A DNA stretch of 64,000 bases, taken from assembly GCA_963971425.1 (NCBI GenBank), contig OZ020518.1, positions 821,001-885,000 of the forward strand. Direction: 5' to 3'. The position numbers and the translations under genes were made by a program. This stretch comes from Bryoerythrophyllum caledonicum (lineage: Eukaryota > Streptophyta > Bryopsida > Pottiales > Pottiaceae). The notes under the pieces were generated by a model that ran no database searches, was not told where the DNA came from, and saw only the letters and a list, made by a program, of their open reading frames with translations. Of this stretch, positions 12,213 through 22,317 are shown one piece after another. Every line of letters starts with the position of its first letter. Position 1 is the stretch's first letter.

Positions 12213-12559
12213 TTATTTGTATATTTTTTAATGCTTAAAATATAAGGGTTTAAAATGTAGCATATGAATTAGTCACACAAGCCTAGGAGTAGCATTTAAT
12301 GGATGTAAGCAATAGAGAATACAATTAAGTGTACAGGAACTCCCTTGTGACAAGCATGTGTTTCCGGTTTCATATCCTACAAGTGCAGTCTTTATCCCCA
12401 TTAATCTAAAATTCCATGATATCAAATGTAAAAATAAACTTTAGAAGTTGAGGGAGTAGCATTCCAAATTTTCAAATTCATCCCTCTTTGGGCCGTACTT
12501 TACACTCATCTCTAAACATGCACAAAAAATTGTCTCTATTATTCCAAGATGACTTTAAA

Positions 12560-12713
12560 CTACCCGGGTGATGGTGGGAGATACACAATGTGTCTCCGAA
12601 TGGAATGGTTGCGGGTTCATTCCTAGCTATTAAATCTTCTCTCCACCTCACTGGATTGCCGTGAGTTGCCAATACAATAACCCGTGCATGCCAAATAAAA
12701 AAATTTAAAAAAA
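12560..12713 (+). repeat. Possible tRNA-derived SINE
   Basis: A B-box-like word (GGTTCATTCC at about 12,614-12,623, one base short of consensus) lies in a structured GC-rich head. It is followed after about 75 bp by an A-rich tail at about 12,695-12,712. Head, body and A-tail fit a short SINE, but I cannot find a convincing A box and no second copy is seen here. Confidence 0.3.
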
Positions 12714-12829
12714 TCGTCTGTATTTCATCTTACCCAGACTCTAACAATAAATGCAAAGTAGAGAAAAAAGTGAAAGTCGTCACTGGTGGTAGCAATCAAT
12801 TAATAAACTCACTCTCGCGAGTGCAAATG

Positions 12830-13290
12830 TGGTTTAGCATGCATCAGCGCGAGGCAGAATCACGGGCGGATTGTTTGTCGATGCGGGTCGCTGTCGATGC
12901 GGACGCAGCGTTGGCTGGCTGGCCGGTCCCCCGGCCCTTCCCTTGTCCAGCCCAGAGCCGCGCAGGCCGCGTCGTGGACGGGAAGCAACGGTGGGCCTCT
13001 CCCTCCCTCCCTCCCTCTCTCTCTGACTACTATATTTACCATGCTTGCCCACTCTTCCTCGCACTTCGGACCCGTGCCCCCCACTTGCAGATCTAGAAAT
13101 GGCTCCCCCTCTCACTCCCACCTCTCTTTCCCCCGTCTGCCTACCCCTCCAACCCTCGAGGTTATGCGCCGCAGCAGCAGCCTCCAGCACTTGTCGTAGT
13201 GAGGAGGAGGTGGAGGTGGCAAGTTTGTTGTTTCAGGCAGAGGTTGTCAAGAGTTGTCGCTGTTCCGTCTGTCTGAGACCGTAAGGTTTG
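12830..13290. other. GC-rich island with polypyrimidine tract and TATA-like word
   Basis: Composition changes abruptly to GC-rich. A CCCT/CT tract runs over about 12,999-13,025 and is followed by CTATATTTA. ORFs here are open on both strands in several frames, as expected for GC-rich non-coding DNA. It resembles a promoter/5' leader, but no downstream gene is identified with confidence. Confidence 0.3.
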
Positions 13291-13608
13291 TTGAGCTCTT
13301 CGGTTTCTAGTGAGTCTTGTTCTCGTGGAGAGTGTGTTGGCAGAGAGGTGTCGGTTCCGTGATCTTCGGAGGGTAGTGTGTTGTGTTGAGATGGGGTTAG
13401 ACTGCTTCTGGGCCGCTTTTACAAGCGTTGCGGCCTCGGTGGTTGCATGGGAGAGGTGATCAGGTGGCGGTGTATTTCTGGATCACAAATTGGCTCAATG
13501 CTCTCTGGAGCTTCTCCGCCGCTTTTTGCGGGAGAGGGGTCGGTCCCGACCTTTCTTCCTATGAGTTGCGTGTGAGGAAGCTTCACAGGACATTGACTTG
13601 ATTTGTGA

Positions 13609-13938
13609 CCCGGTGTGACGACTCGAATCATCATCGGCCTTCTTCATGATGAGCTTCGTGGAACTGGTCTCAATGTCGGTGGTAAGCCAGTCGCTCAGTT
13701 TGCGTTATTACTAAGGAACTGTTTTCCTGAAATTGCGGAAGCCAGGATTAGACGCATTGTGGTTTTGAACATGTGATCATTTAGAACTCCTTTCACCGAT
13801 TACGGTTTTCCTCATTTGTGGTTTGAAGATACATTACTAGCATGGTGGGTAGTTCAGATCCAAAAACGAGGCTTATTGTTTTTACCTTGTTGTCACTTTC
13901 GTTTCAGTGTACAGTTGTTTGCACGAGACCAGAAATAA
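13609..13938 (+). pseudogene. Unrecognised coding-like frame with one internal stop
   Basis: One plus frame is open for 55 codons, meets a TGA at 13,774-13,776, and continues for 53 more codons to TAA at 13,936-13,938. Its translation has a natural-looking composition, including HDELRGTGLNVGGKPVAQFA, FPEIAEARIRRIVV and, after the stop, LWFEDTLLAWWVVQIQKRG. There is no early ATG, so it would be an exon or fragment. It lies 0.5 kb downstream of the GC-rich island. I do not recognise a domain. Confidence 0.3.
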
Positions 13939-14639
13939 TAGTATCGTTGCCGAACTTCATCTTCCTTCGTCCTTTTTTCACATTTTCGTCATGCATGGCT
14001 TGTTCTTAAACAGTGCACTGACCTCACTTCATCTCAAAGTTTTAAGTATTAATGTACCAATGCTTGGTTGTTCATTGATCATTGTACTGATCCTGGTCAC
14101 CCATCAACATCATACTGCGGTGCCCTTGCTGTGAATGTGTCTTCCCCTAAGCACGTGATATCATGTCGCTTCAGCATACATTACACGTAGTTTTTCTAAA
14201 GTTGAGATTTTATATACCTTCTTACAATTAATCTCCTCCTGTTATTCCTATTAGTGCCACGGTGTGAGTTTTCCTTGATGCCCTCAGCGTGGTCGTTACT
14301 AACAGCGCAGTACTATTTTACTACCACCACCACCCCAGCAACTACCATTTGCTCTCTTCTACCTGCATCATAACATACATATCTGTTTAGTTTCAACGAA
14401 TGTTTCTCCACTCCTGCAGCATCTGATGTCTCATCCCGCCAGCGACTAGCGCAACCGTATCAACCGGTGGTTACAATATTAATGAGCCCTGTCCTTCGCC
14501 ACACTGACATGTTCAACTCATGATAAGCATTTCATTACCTGACAAGAGCTCCTGGTTTCGCTACAATATCCACAAAGTGCATGTGAGTTCGGCTTCCTAA
14601 TTTTTGCTTCTTGTGAGATGTAAAGTGGAAACGTTTGCG

Positions 14640-14870
14640 GTAGGTTCGTTCAGAGGTAGTTGTGATCGAACTCCAGGTTTTTATCACTTTCAGGTAGGTT
14701 TGTGGTAGGTTCATTCATCCCTGGGACCCTCAAGGTAGTTTTGAATAAAACTCCCGGTTTGTTGCGGATACTTGGTCTTATTCACCGTGAGTTGGAAGAT
14801 GCGTTTGAGAATAGTTTTGATGAAACACCAGGTTCGTAAGCTGTAAGCTGTAAGCTGTAAGCTGTAAACA
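14640..14870 (+). repeat. Degenerate tandem repeat ending in a heptamer microsatellite
   Basis: Three diverged copies of a unit reading roughly GGTAGTTNTGATNNAACTCCAGGTTT are followed by four exact copies of GTAAGCT (14,836-14,863). No coding content. Confidence 0.5.
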
Positions 14871-15149
14871 CCAGGATAAGCGACCCATATGGTATGCTCA
14901 TCTGAGCCATGTTGTTAGGAATCCTTGAAACTGGCACACTTTAAATGCTGGATAACTTCATCATGATGTAAGCCTGTTATTCCATGGGCCATGAATGAGC
15001 TGATAATTACCACTGGAGCATGCAGGACTCCTCTTACCACTGATCACAATCAGTTGGGTCTGTTGCACAGGGACCTGGCCTGATCACACCGCCCCATTCC
15101 AACTTGAATCGCATTGGGAAGTGCAGACCAACTGGTACTCCTGGGAACT

Positions 15150-15500
15150 TAATTGAGTTTCAGGCCATGCGTCGCTCGTGAATCACCGCCCAGAATCACC
15201 GCCCAGCGTTTACAGGAACGCCCTATCGACCCCCGTCGAGTGTGGGTCGGGCGTGAGGTGTGGTGGAGTGGCTGCTTATGCCCCGGAGCCTGGCACTGCT
15301 GCCCGCAATCCGCGGCACGGAGGCGCCCCTTCACGGTGTCGCGCTCCACGTCCCTGCGCAGCACGGTGGTGGATCTCGCCACGTTGTCGCCCCGCCAGGC
15401 TGCCGCCCGCCAGGGTCCCCCACCCGTTTGTCTGCCCTCATCCAACCCCCATTTACATCCACCAGACTAACCGTCTCTCTCATCAAACCACTTTGATGTC
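15150..15500. other. GC-rich island, no supported gene
   Basis: Open on both strands in several frames (up to 140 codons), typical of GC-rich DNA. The translations are Arg/Pro-rich without recognisable motifs. It may be the leader or exon of a gene I cannot identify. Confidence 0.25.
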
Positions 15501-16950
15501 CCTGACAAGGTATCGCTCAACTACCTCTTTCTTCCATAAACTAGTTTGGATTCAAAATTGGGCGCAACTAATTTGTGGGCTAAAGGTAGGGTTGGGGTGA
15601 TTAGGGTTTACGATTTTCTCCATGTGTTCCTCCACGTTCTTGGTATGTTTTGTGAGCGTGACCGGACATGTGTGGGCTTGCTTCATTTTCTTGCTATGGG
15701 TAGAAGTCAGCTAGCGTTACTCACTTTTGGGCAAAAAAAAAAAACCTTGTGATATACTTTTTCGAGCGGAAAATACTTGATTTCACCCAAATTAACGGGA
15801 AAAAGGTTTTTCTTAAGAAACAAAATTTGTTTGAAGGTATGATGTATTCGATTGGATAAGGAATCAAAGCAAGAATCAACATTGATCCCTATTTTAGGAG
15901 CCTTGAAAAAATATCATGTTTTTTAACAATAAAAGTGAAAATAAGTTTTTGATTTAGAATTTTCAATTATAATATGAACACATTGTGGCGTGAATGTGTT
16001 TCAAAATTTTGGAAGTATTTTACTTTCTAAAACTCTTAAAATAAGTATATTTGGTAAATGTCATATACTTGTGAGAAATATATAGTGATGAAAGATATAC
16101 CTATATTGGCCAAATCGTAAGTCACAATTCAACATTTTTGAGGTTCTTGTATTTTAAATCAAGGAAACTATCACATTTCATCAATAGAATTCCAAGATCG
16201 GTTCCACATTCACACCATGCAGCAATAGAAGGTTCGTGGCTCTTTCCTAAATATTTGTGACACTATAGATATACCACCTTAGTGGACTTTCACCCGTATG
16301 TTTCTTGTGCGCTTTCTTTATATAGGCATGTTGTCCTACGCATTTCGGGTTTCAATTGAATGTCTAAATGTGGTTTACAGTTGATATTATTATGGTTTTG
16401 GTGTGCTAGGTGTTCAAGACTATTTGTTTTCTCATGCTTTCTGGACAAGCTTAAAGGGATGTGAAATGGACAAGCTGATAAAGTATTGTGAAGTGGACAT
16501 GATTTAAGGTTTGAATATGCCATGCGGAAACTAGGTATGCACGGTGTTGCATAGATTACTGCCATGATTTATGATCATTTTAGCTGTTACGCCTGGGCCT
16601 AGCTATAGGGTCGTCCTGGTTTATGCCAAGATTCACGTATTTAGTGGATGTCGCGTATCGTGGATAGTAAAGATAGTGCGGTAGATCTAGGCGTTGATGA
16701 TGACGTGCAGCCTTGGACATACGATGAAGGAGCTTGGGCGAAAGTGGCGAGGTCCTAGCGTGCGACAATGATGTTAACTTCATGCAATCCCCGTCAATGT
16801 TGTCATGAGGGTGCTTGGAGACGCTCCGGCGAGTAGCCCCTTCAATGATATCTCCAGATATGTGAAAAAATGGCCTTGCTAGGCCAGTGTGGTAGCGTAA
16901 TCCTTGCCGAAACGTTGAAAAAGGAATCCTGGAAGTAGGTAGCTAAAAGA
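15500..16950. other. Spacer, nothing recognised
   Basis: AT-rich to about 16,560, then more mixed composition. No frame with coding character and no repeat matching elsewhere in the window was seen. Confidence 0.4.
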
Positions 16951-16979
16951 CTTTGTGAAGCTCTCCAAATGCCTCTACC

Positions 16980-17541
16980 TGGACCATTTGATCGCGTTGA
17001 CTTCAAATGGGATGAAAAGGTTAATCATGGAGGAAGGTAAAGGAAAATTGTGAAAAAAGCCACCATACTGTATTGAGTCTAGGAAGTCGTTGAGCCTTCA
17101 ATTTACATATTTACAAGTTGAAGCTCTCCAGTTAATGTTCAAAATCCTATCGCGTTCAAGTAATCCTGCCAATACGGCCCGGAGGACTACAACAAGCAGT
17201 ACAAGACAGAGATTTGGAAGGTTTTTGCGCACACATAGACGGACCGTAAAGGCTCTACAAACAAGAAGAAGGCTCTTCAACGAGCTAACAAGGCCGTCCT
17301 CCAAGCTAAGAGAGTTGCTGTTGCCGCGACAACTAGGGCTTCCAAGAAGGCCAGAACTGAACCTGTTGCGGCAAGTGGGATTGACTGTAATCCAACAGCG
17401 AAGCCTGTGGAAGAAGATCATGAGAAGCAAGCCATTGTTCAAGAAGCGCAACAGAGACTTCAATAAGCTTTGAAGACCACTGATGCACACAAGACAACTA
17501 CGCGGAAGACAAGAGTGAAGAAAATAGTTTATGTCGTGTAA
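16980..17541 (+). pseudogene. Degenerate Lys/Ala-rich coding fragment, unrecognised
   Basis: A plus frame interrupted by several stops includes PFDRVDFKWDEKV, then KTEIWKVFAH, then a basic alanine/lysine-rich segment with repeated KKALQRANKAV-like words. It ends in VKKIVYVV and TAA at 17,539-17,541. The different frame listed by simple ORF finding (17,090-17,473) is arginine-rich and probably a shadow. The composition resembles a basic nucleic-acid-binding tail, but I cannot name the protein. Confidence 0.3.
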
Positions 17542-17608
17542 AGAGAGATCGATAACCACAACAAATTGAGAGTCCTAACCAACATCAAATAAACGAAAAA
17601 CATACATT
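17528..17608 (+). repeat. Direct repeat, copy 1 of 2 (second at 17,984-18,060)
   Basis: About 78 bp starting TGTCGTGTAAAGAGAGAT recur at 17,984-18,060 with a handful of mismatches, both plus orientation and about 455 bp apart. They could bound a short LTR-like unit at the 3' side of the minus-strand PHD element. Confidence 0.5.
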
Positions 17609-17814
17609 AAAAAAAGTGTACATAGTACATCGTCAAGAGAAAGACATGTGTTTTCCACAAGAAGTCAAGCGACACGTACTCCTCAAAGGGAGAATCAACG
17701 AGTGTAACTTAAGTAGAAAATGCAGAGCTTTTACTATTGATAAACAATCATTTACAAGCAAAGGTAATCAACCTCACTCACAAAGCTTTGCTTAATAAAA
17801 CGCCAAGTCAAGGA

Positions 17815-17985
17815 CGTGTGCAGCGCTATACGCACACACACACAACCCGAAGTGGATGGAAATCATCCATGGTTGAATGCAGTGCACCACCGTACGTCCC
17901 TGAACCTGTAGATTAATAACAAACTAATCAACGCTAAAACTATGATGGGGAGAGGCCCTTGATGCCACGTCTCGTCACAGATGTC
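17815..17985 (-). repeat. Possible LTR remnant, matches 45,035-45,195
   Basis: About 170 bp match 45,035-45,195 in direct orientation. Shared words include CGCACACACACA, AAGTGGATGGAAA and AATAACAAACTAAT/AGTAATAAACTAAT. The pair brackets the whole set of PHD/methyltransferase gypsy fragments (18.4-43.6 kb), so they may be what is left of that element's LTRs. Homology is not seen over a full LTR length. Confidence 0.35.
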
Positions 17986-18365
17986 GTGGAAAGAAAGATT
18001 GATAACCACTACAGATTGAGAGTCTTAACCAATTTCAAATAAACAATAAACTTATACTAGCAATAAAAGAGACCCTCTATCCAACTAGGACCAAACAACA
18101 CTAATAAGACTAGACGCACGGTGATGTTGCTCCAACAATTGTATGCATCCAGCCAAAGATGTGGCCCGTTGTCGTATCAATAAGCATATGGAGAAGCAAC
18201 AAAGAGAAGGCAGGCTGGGTGCAATGTGAGCCCCATCTTCAATCGCCTTTGGCAACTTTGTTGCCAATCTCTTGGTCAATCTTTACGTTGCCTATCCCTG
18301 ATTTGAAACGAGGAACTCCAACTAGATGGCAACACACCACACAACGACAAGTCTATGAGGAATTC

Positions 18366-19090
18366 AAGCCGTTCCATTAGGTGAAACGTGGCTCAAAGAC
18401 CTCCGACAACAAGGGCAAGTCCAATCCCTGGACGGTAGAGTAGAAAGATGCAGCGTCAAGCAAGCCATATGCCAACCATGCTGGCAATGGTCACAAAACA
18501 ACATGATAGCAACGCCCTTCTTTTCATCACATACAAAACATTGCAGACCATTTAGCACAACCGCCAACTCTGGATGAACGGAGCCATATGGGTAAATGAC
18601 ATGGAACACAATTCTTAGAGTGCTCCCGACACTCCCAACCATCCTTACCTTCCAGCAACATGATGCCAGTGGGTAATACATCCTTCACACAAAGAATAGT
18701 GCGCCTTGCCTTTATGTTGAACGTCATAGACGCCTTACGCTGCATATCAACATAATCCATGTGGAGAAATGTCGCAGCCGAGGTCTGTAGGCACCGCTAC
18801 GAATACGAGCGAACCGTAAGGTGTCGCGGTGCTCAGCAATAGACAAGTTCTCCATGGCCAGGGACATGGCCTGCTTGAAGAAATTTGCTCAATTCCGTAG
18901 ACGCTGGGCCAACACCTTTAGGTTGTCGGAATCCCCAACCGGAGCCAACTTTTCCTGAACCGAACTTGGTAAAATTTGCTCTTGCCCTTACAACAACTGA
19001 TATGGACTGAAAGCAGCTAGTGAAGCCTGTCGGCTAAATCGGAATTCGATGGTGTGAGCCCCAAAGACGGCTCACAATGGCAATTGGGAC
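18366..19090 (-). pseudogene. Gypsy integrase C-terminus with PHD finger (3' part of a split element)
   Basis: Read on the minus strand from about 19,090 down, the sequence encodes the post-catalytic integrase region (FSPYQLL, LPSSVQEKLAPV, ENLSIAEHRDTLRFARIRSG, YRPRLRHF). It then encodes LEGKDGWECREHSKNC and a PHD finger at about 18,397-18,540. The finger ligands are visible: CFVC, then CDHC, a GWHMAC segment supplying H and C, and TCPCC at the end. Several frameshifts and stops make it non-functional. The integrase core itself is absent here but present, without this C-terminus, at 38.9-39.6 kb on the same strand. PHD fingers bind histone tails; in this position one could guide integration, which is inference. 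Confidence 0.65.
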
Positions 19091-19099
19091 TTAAAAGTC

Positions 19100-20712
19100 A
19101 ATTATTAACGATAGGAAGTGGTGATTTAAGCAAGATGTTAAGTCTAAACCACTTTTTGTGGTTAAATTGGCCAAATAGCCTTTCAAATTGTTATTTACTA
19201 ATTTAGAAGTAGTATATTTTTAATTTAGAATTTTATGTAGTTAACTAAAAAAAAAAACATTAAAAAGGAGGGGCCTCACTTATAATTAAAAGAGCCACCT
19301 TCAAACCATGTGTTTTTAATGCAAAGAAAGGGGTTGAGTGAAAAAGGGGAAACCATTAGAAATTATGTAAAATAAAAATAGTTAAAAGGAAGGGAAGGCT
19401 TGAAACAAAAACCTTCAAACAATCACTATTTTAATTAGTTAGAGTAGTCACTTGTAAATGGTGGCATGTGATTTAGGTAGAATTAGGTGGAGTTAAAACA
19501 ATGGAATTAGTTAAAGTGGCCTCAATTATTTGAGGCCCATGTGTTTGCCTTGAGGCAATGGCTTAATTTTAATTGAGGCCCATGTGCTTGCCTTGTGGTA
19601 AAGGCTTAATTTTATTTGAGGATTGGGCGTAGAATTCTGGAAGCACCTCCTAAGTTGTTGCAAAAGGGGGTTAAGGAAAAATTAGCATTTCAGTTGAGAT
19701 TTTTGGCCCTTGGGAGCTGGCCATTGAGGTGGTGGTTGAGGTGGTGCCCAAATGAGGGGAACGAACGCGGGGAATGCGAATTGGGAGCAAAGCTACAACT
19801 TCGGGGTTACTCGCGAGTGGAAAGAAGAGCTCATTCTGGGGAGTACGTGGTGTGTGAATCAGATTGAGAGGAGGAAGCGAGGACCAAGAGCCGCAACCCA
19901 GCGCCAGATGAGCTCTGTCTCTAGTGTGTGCAAAGGTGCGAGTGTGGGTGAATGCAGGAAGTGAAGGAAACATGTGTTGTGTGTCTGTGAGACATGGGAA
20001 GGACCCCGAAAAGTGGTGCGTGTGTGAGCCAAAGTAGAAGCTACGAGTCTGTATGTGCTCTTGTGCGGAGAGAGAGGCTGTGGAAGAGACCCTATATGTA
20101 CGCGTGAGAGAGCAAAAAGCCCCAATTTGAGGGGGTTTTGCGCGCGCGTGGAGTCCACGGAGAGAAGTGTGAGCGGAAGGAAGAACAAGCGGTGCTTTTG
20201 GCGCCGGACGGTTGTAGCACGAGGAGTCGACAAAGCTCTGGACGAACAACGGCTTGGTCTCGTGTGTGTACGCACGGAGAGCGAACATGAGTGAGGTAAG
20301 CGGTAGAGCCGGGAAGAGAGTGGCCGGGGGAGAGTCTCTAGCGGAAGCCGGAAGTGCCGGCTAGTGGTGCAAATCGAGGCGAGAGCGGAAGCCGGAACCG
20401 GCGGTGCGATTGTGCGTAGGTTTCCGAAACTGGCGGTCTGTGTGGCTGCGAGCGAGTGCGGAGGACCCTGTCGGTTGAGCATGAAGCCGATCTGTGCGCG
20501 GAATCCTGCTGGTCTGTGTCGGCTTGGGAGTGCTGGGCATAGCGATGGCCGAGTAGAGCCCTCCGTGGAGTGGTTACGCGGAGTCGTTGGTTGGGCACCT
20601 GCAGTGGCAATTGGTGGGGCTTGAAGTCCCTATTGCGAGGTTGTGTGGAGGTGGCTGTTATTGGAGAGTCGGAAGGCGATTGGGGAGCCAACAAGCACAT
20701 GATCGACGCCGG
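19100..20712 (+). other. Left half of an unidentified insert hosting the tandem retrotransposon
   Basis: AT-rich to about 19,620, then GC/purine-rich with GTGTGTG and GAGAG words. ORFs are open on both strands (up to about 207 codons) without recognised motifs. A plus frame open from about 20,570 reaches the insertion point at 20,712 and resumes in the same frame at 37,754 for about 40 more codons, ending at a TAA near 37,870. This suggests the retrotransposon landed in a coding or formerly coding stretch. The whole may be a solo LTR or another element; its ends are not defined. Confidence 0.35.
20709..20712. other. Target site duplication CCGG (left)
   Basis: CCGG directly precedes the first LTR and is repeated at 37,750-37,753 directly after the third LTR. 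No such duplication flanks the middle LTR. Confidence 0.75.
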
Positions 20713-22265
20713 TGTCGTGAAGGAAATCACTAGATGTTATAAAAGGATTAAAAAAGAGGGGAAAGAGAATGGTTAGGGCCGAAGGTGAAGACATGACTAG
20801 CGGATTCATCCTCAATTACGCAGTCATACTTCACCAAACAGCATCTTTATCTTAGAGGATCTTTTACTGCCTCTTGTCACTAGCTCAGGGCTTAGGAGCG
20901 TCCACCAGCTGGTTTTCCTGCTGATTCCAGCAGTCCCCTGACCACGCGTGCGCCAGCCGCTCTGACAAGCCAAGGAATCGAACCCGGACCGGCGAGGTAC
21001 AACGAAATGCTCAGCCAGCCGAACTGAGCCGCAGTCGATGTCAGTACGTGGGCTCTAATGATATTTAAGCCATTTTCTAACGCTTCTAAGATCAAAAAAC
21101 CTAAACAGAGTGTTATGGTAGTTTAGTTTGTAGTAAAAGTAAGAAATGCTAGTGTTTAGAGTCAAGTTAGAGGGAAGAAAATAGGGGCAGCTACTTGTGG
21201 ACATTGTAGATAAGAGATAAGAGGGAATCTAGGCTTATGTGGGAAGTTATGGGCAAGAATTGGAGGTAAATTGACTTTGGTGACCAAACTTTGGTCAAAG
21301 AAGGAGGCTTGAAGGCGTGGGCTGATGTTTATTCTTGACTTTCTTGCCCTTCTCCCCCGCTCGAGCTCTTCTCCCCAAGACTACAAATAGCCTCAGGTTT
21401 CTGCTTGTTTCATCGCGAGTTTTTAGAATTTGATTGTCAGTTTTTAGAATGTTGTTCCTCTTGTTGTTAGCTTTCCAGTGATGTATTACACGCTCCAATC
21501 GGAGTTGTAGTGAAGCCGTGGTGCGGATTTGAATAAAGAGGGGTTTAGAAATTGAGGCAGTAATGTAAAAATACTTTGAAGGAGTGGTGTTCCGCGATCA
21601 TTGTGAGTTTGATAGTGAGATTTTGAAGGTAGTATTACAATTGTCTTAGGAAGCTTGTGTTAAAATCTTAGATCCATTAGGACTATAATCTAAAAGTTAT
21701 GAGGTAATTTGTAACCGGGGTTTTGAGAGGGATTCAAGGGCAGAACTTGGTATAAGGAAACTACGCTTTGGGAGATTATTAATAGAGTCTTTAGGATTGA
21801 TTTTTTGTGGAAGTGTTCTTTGTTATATGAGTGATTTATGTACAAATTTTGAGATATTTGTCTGTAATAGAATAGGAGTGATGAAGAGTTGAAGTAGGGG
21901 GGGTCCTGATATTAGAGGCAGAGGAGTTTGAGGCCATGGATCTTGTTGAAAATTGATCCAGTGATAGTGAAAATTGGTACTTAGCTTCTTAATAGGATTA
22001 TAAAGGTTGTGTCAAAATCCTAGAGTCATTGGATTTGTAGATAGAAAGTTATGTGAAAATTAGTGGTGGAATTTTTAAGGGCAGCGTTTGAAGATGGGAA
22101 CTCCTAGATTAAGAATGTTATGGAGATAGACTAGAAGCAAAAGAAAGGCATAGTAGCCATTTTTTATGTTTGTTGAAGCCATACATACAAGATAAGTCTT
22201 GCACTTAACTATCTAAATGCAAAAAAGACCCTGTGTTTCCTAAAGCAAAGTTTCTCAACACGACA
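20713..22265 (+). repeat. LTR 1 (5' LTR of array)
   Basis: A 1,553-bp LTR with TGTCGTG/CACGACA ends. A TATAAAAGG word sits at 20,738-20,746, close to the 5' end; whether it is the promoter is uncertain. An antisense tRNA-like module lies at about 20,885-21,050. Two diverged about 110-bp direct repeats (about 21,655-21,790 and 22,005-22,120) indicate an internal duplication. Confidence 0.95.
20885..21050 (-). repeat. tRNA-like / SINE-head module inside the LTR (antisense)
   Basis: On the minus strand there is an A-box-like word CGGCTCAGTTCGG (21,031-21,019). A perfect B box GGTTCGATTCC follows 34 nt later (20,984-20,974). A D-arm (CTCA/TGAG) and a T-arm with two G-U pairs can be folded. No complete acceptor stem is seen, so it is not a functional tRNA gene. 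It is best explained as a tRNA-derived SINE head captured by the LTR. It is present in all three LTRs. Confidence 0.6.
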
Positions 22266-22267
22266 TT

Positions 22268-22285
22268 TGGTGCTTCCACTGAGAG
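22268..22285 (+). promoter_or_regulatory. Putative primer binding site, copy 1
   Basis: Two bases after the LTR, the sequence TGGTGCTTCCACTGAGAG starts with TGG as expected for complementarity to a tRNA 3' CCA end. I cannot assign the tRNA. The same site occurs at 30,010-30,027. Confidence 0.5.
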
Positions 22286-22317
22286 TGCTTTAGGGCATTT
22301 AGTTTGGTTAAGGCAAA

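Noticed and set aside
15178..15600. 140-codon plus ORF in a GC island
   Set aside because: Low-complexity Arg/Pro-rich translation, with the opposite strand also open.
19671..20482. Two minus-strand ORFs of about 205 codons
   Set aside because: GC/CT-rich composition opens several frames at once; no domain or start context supports coding.
20974..21031. A genuine tRNA gene in the LTR
   Set aside because: A and B boxes are good but no acceptor stem closes; a tRNA-derived SINE head fits better.
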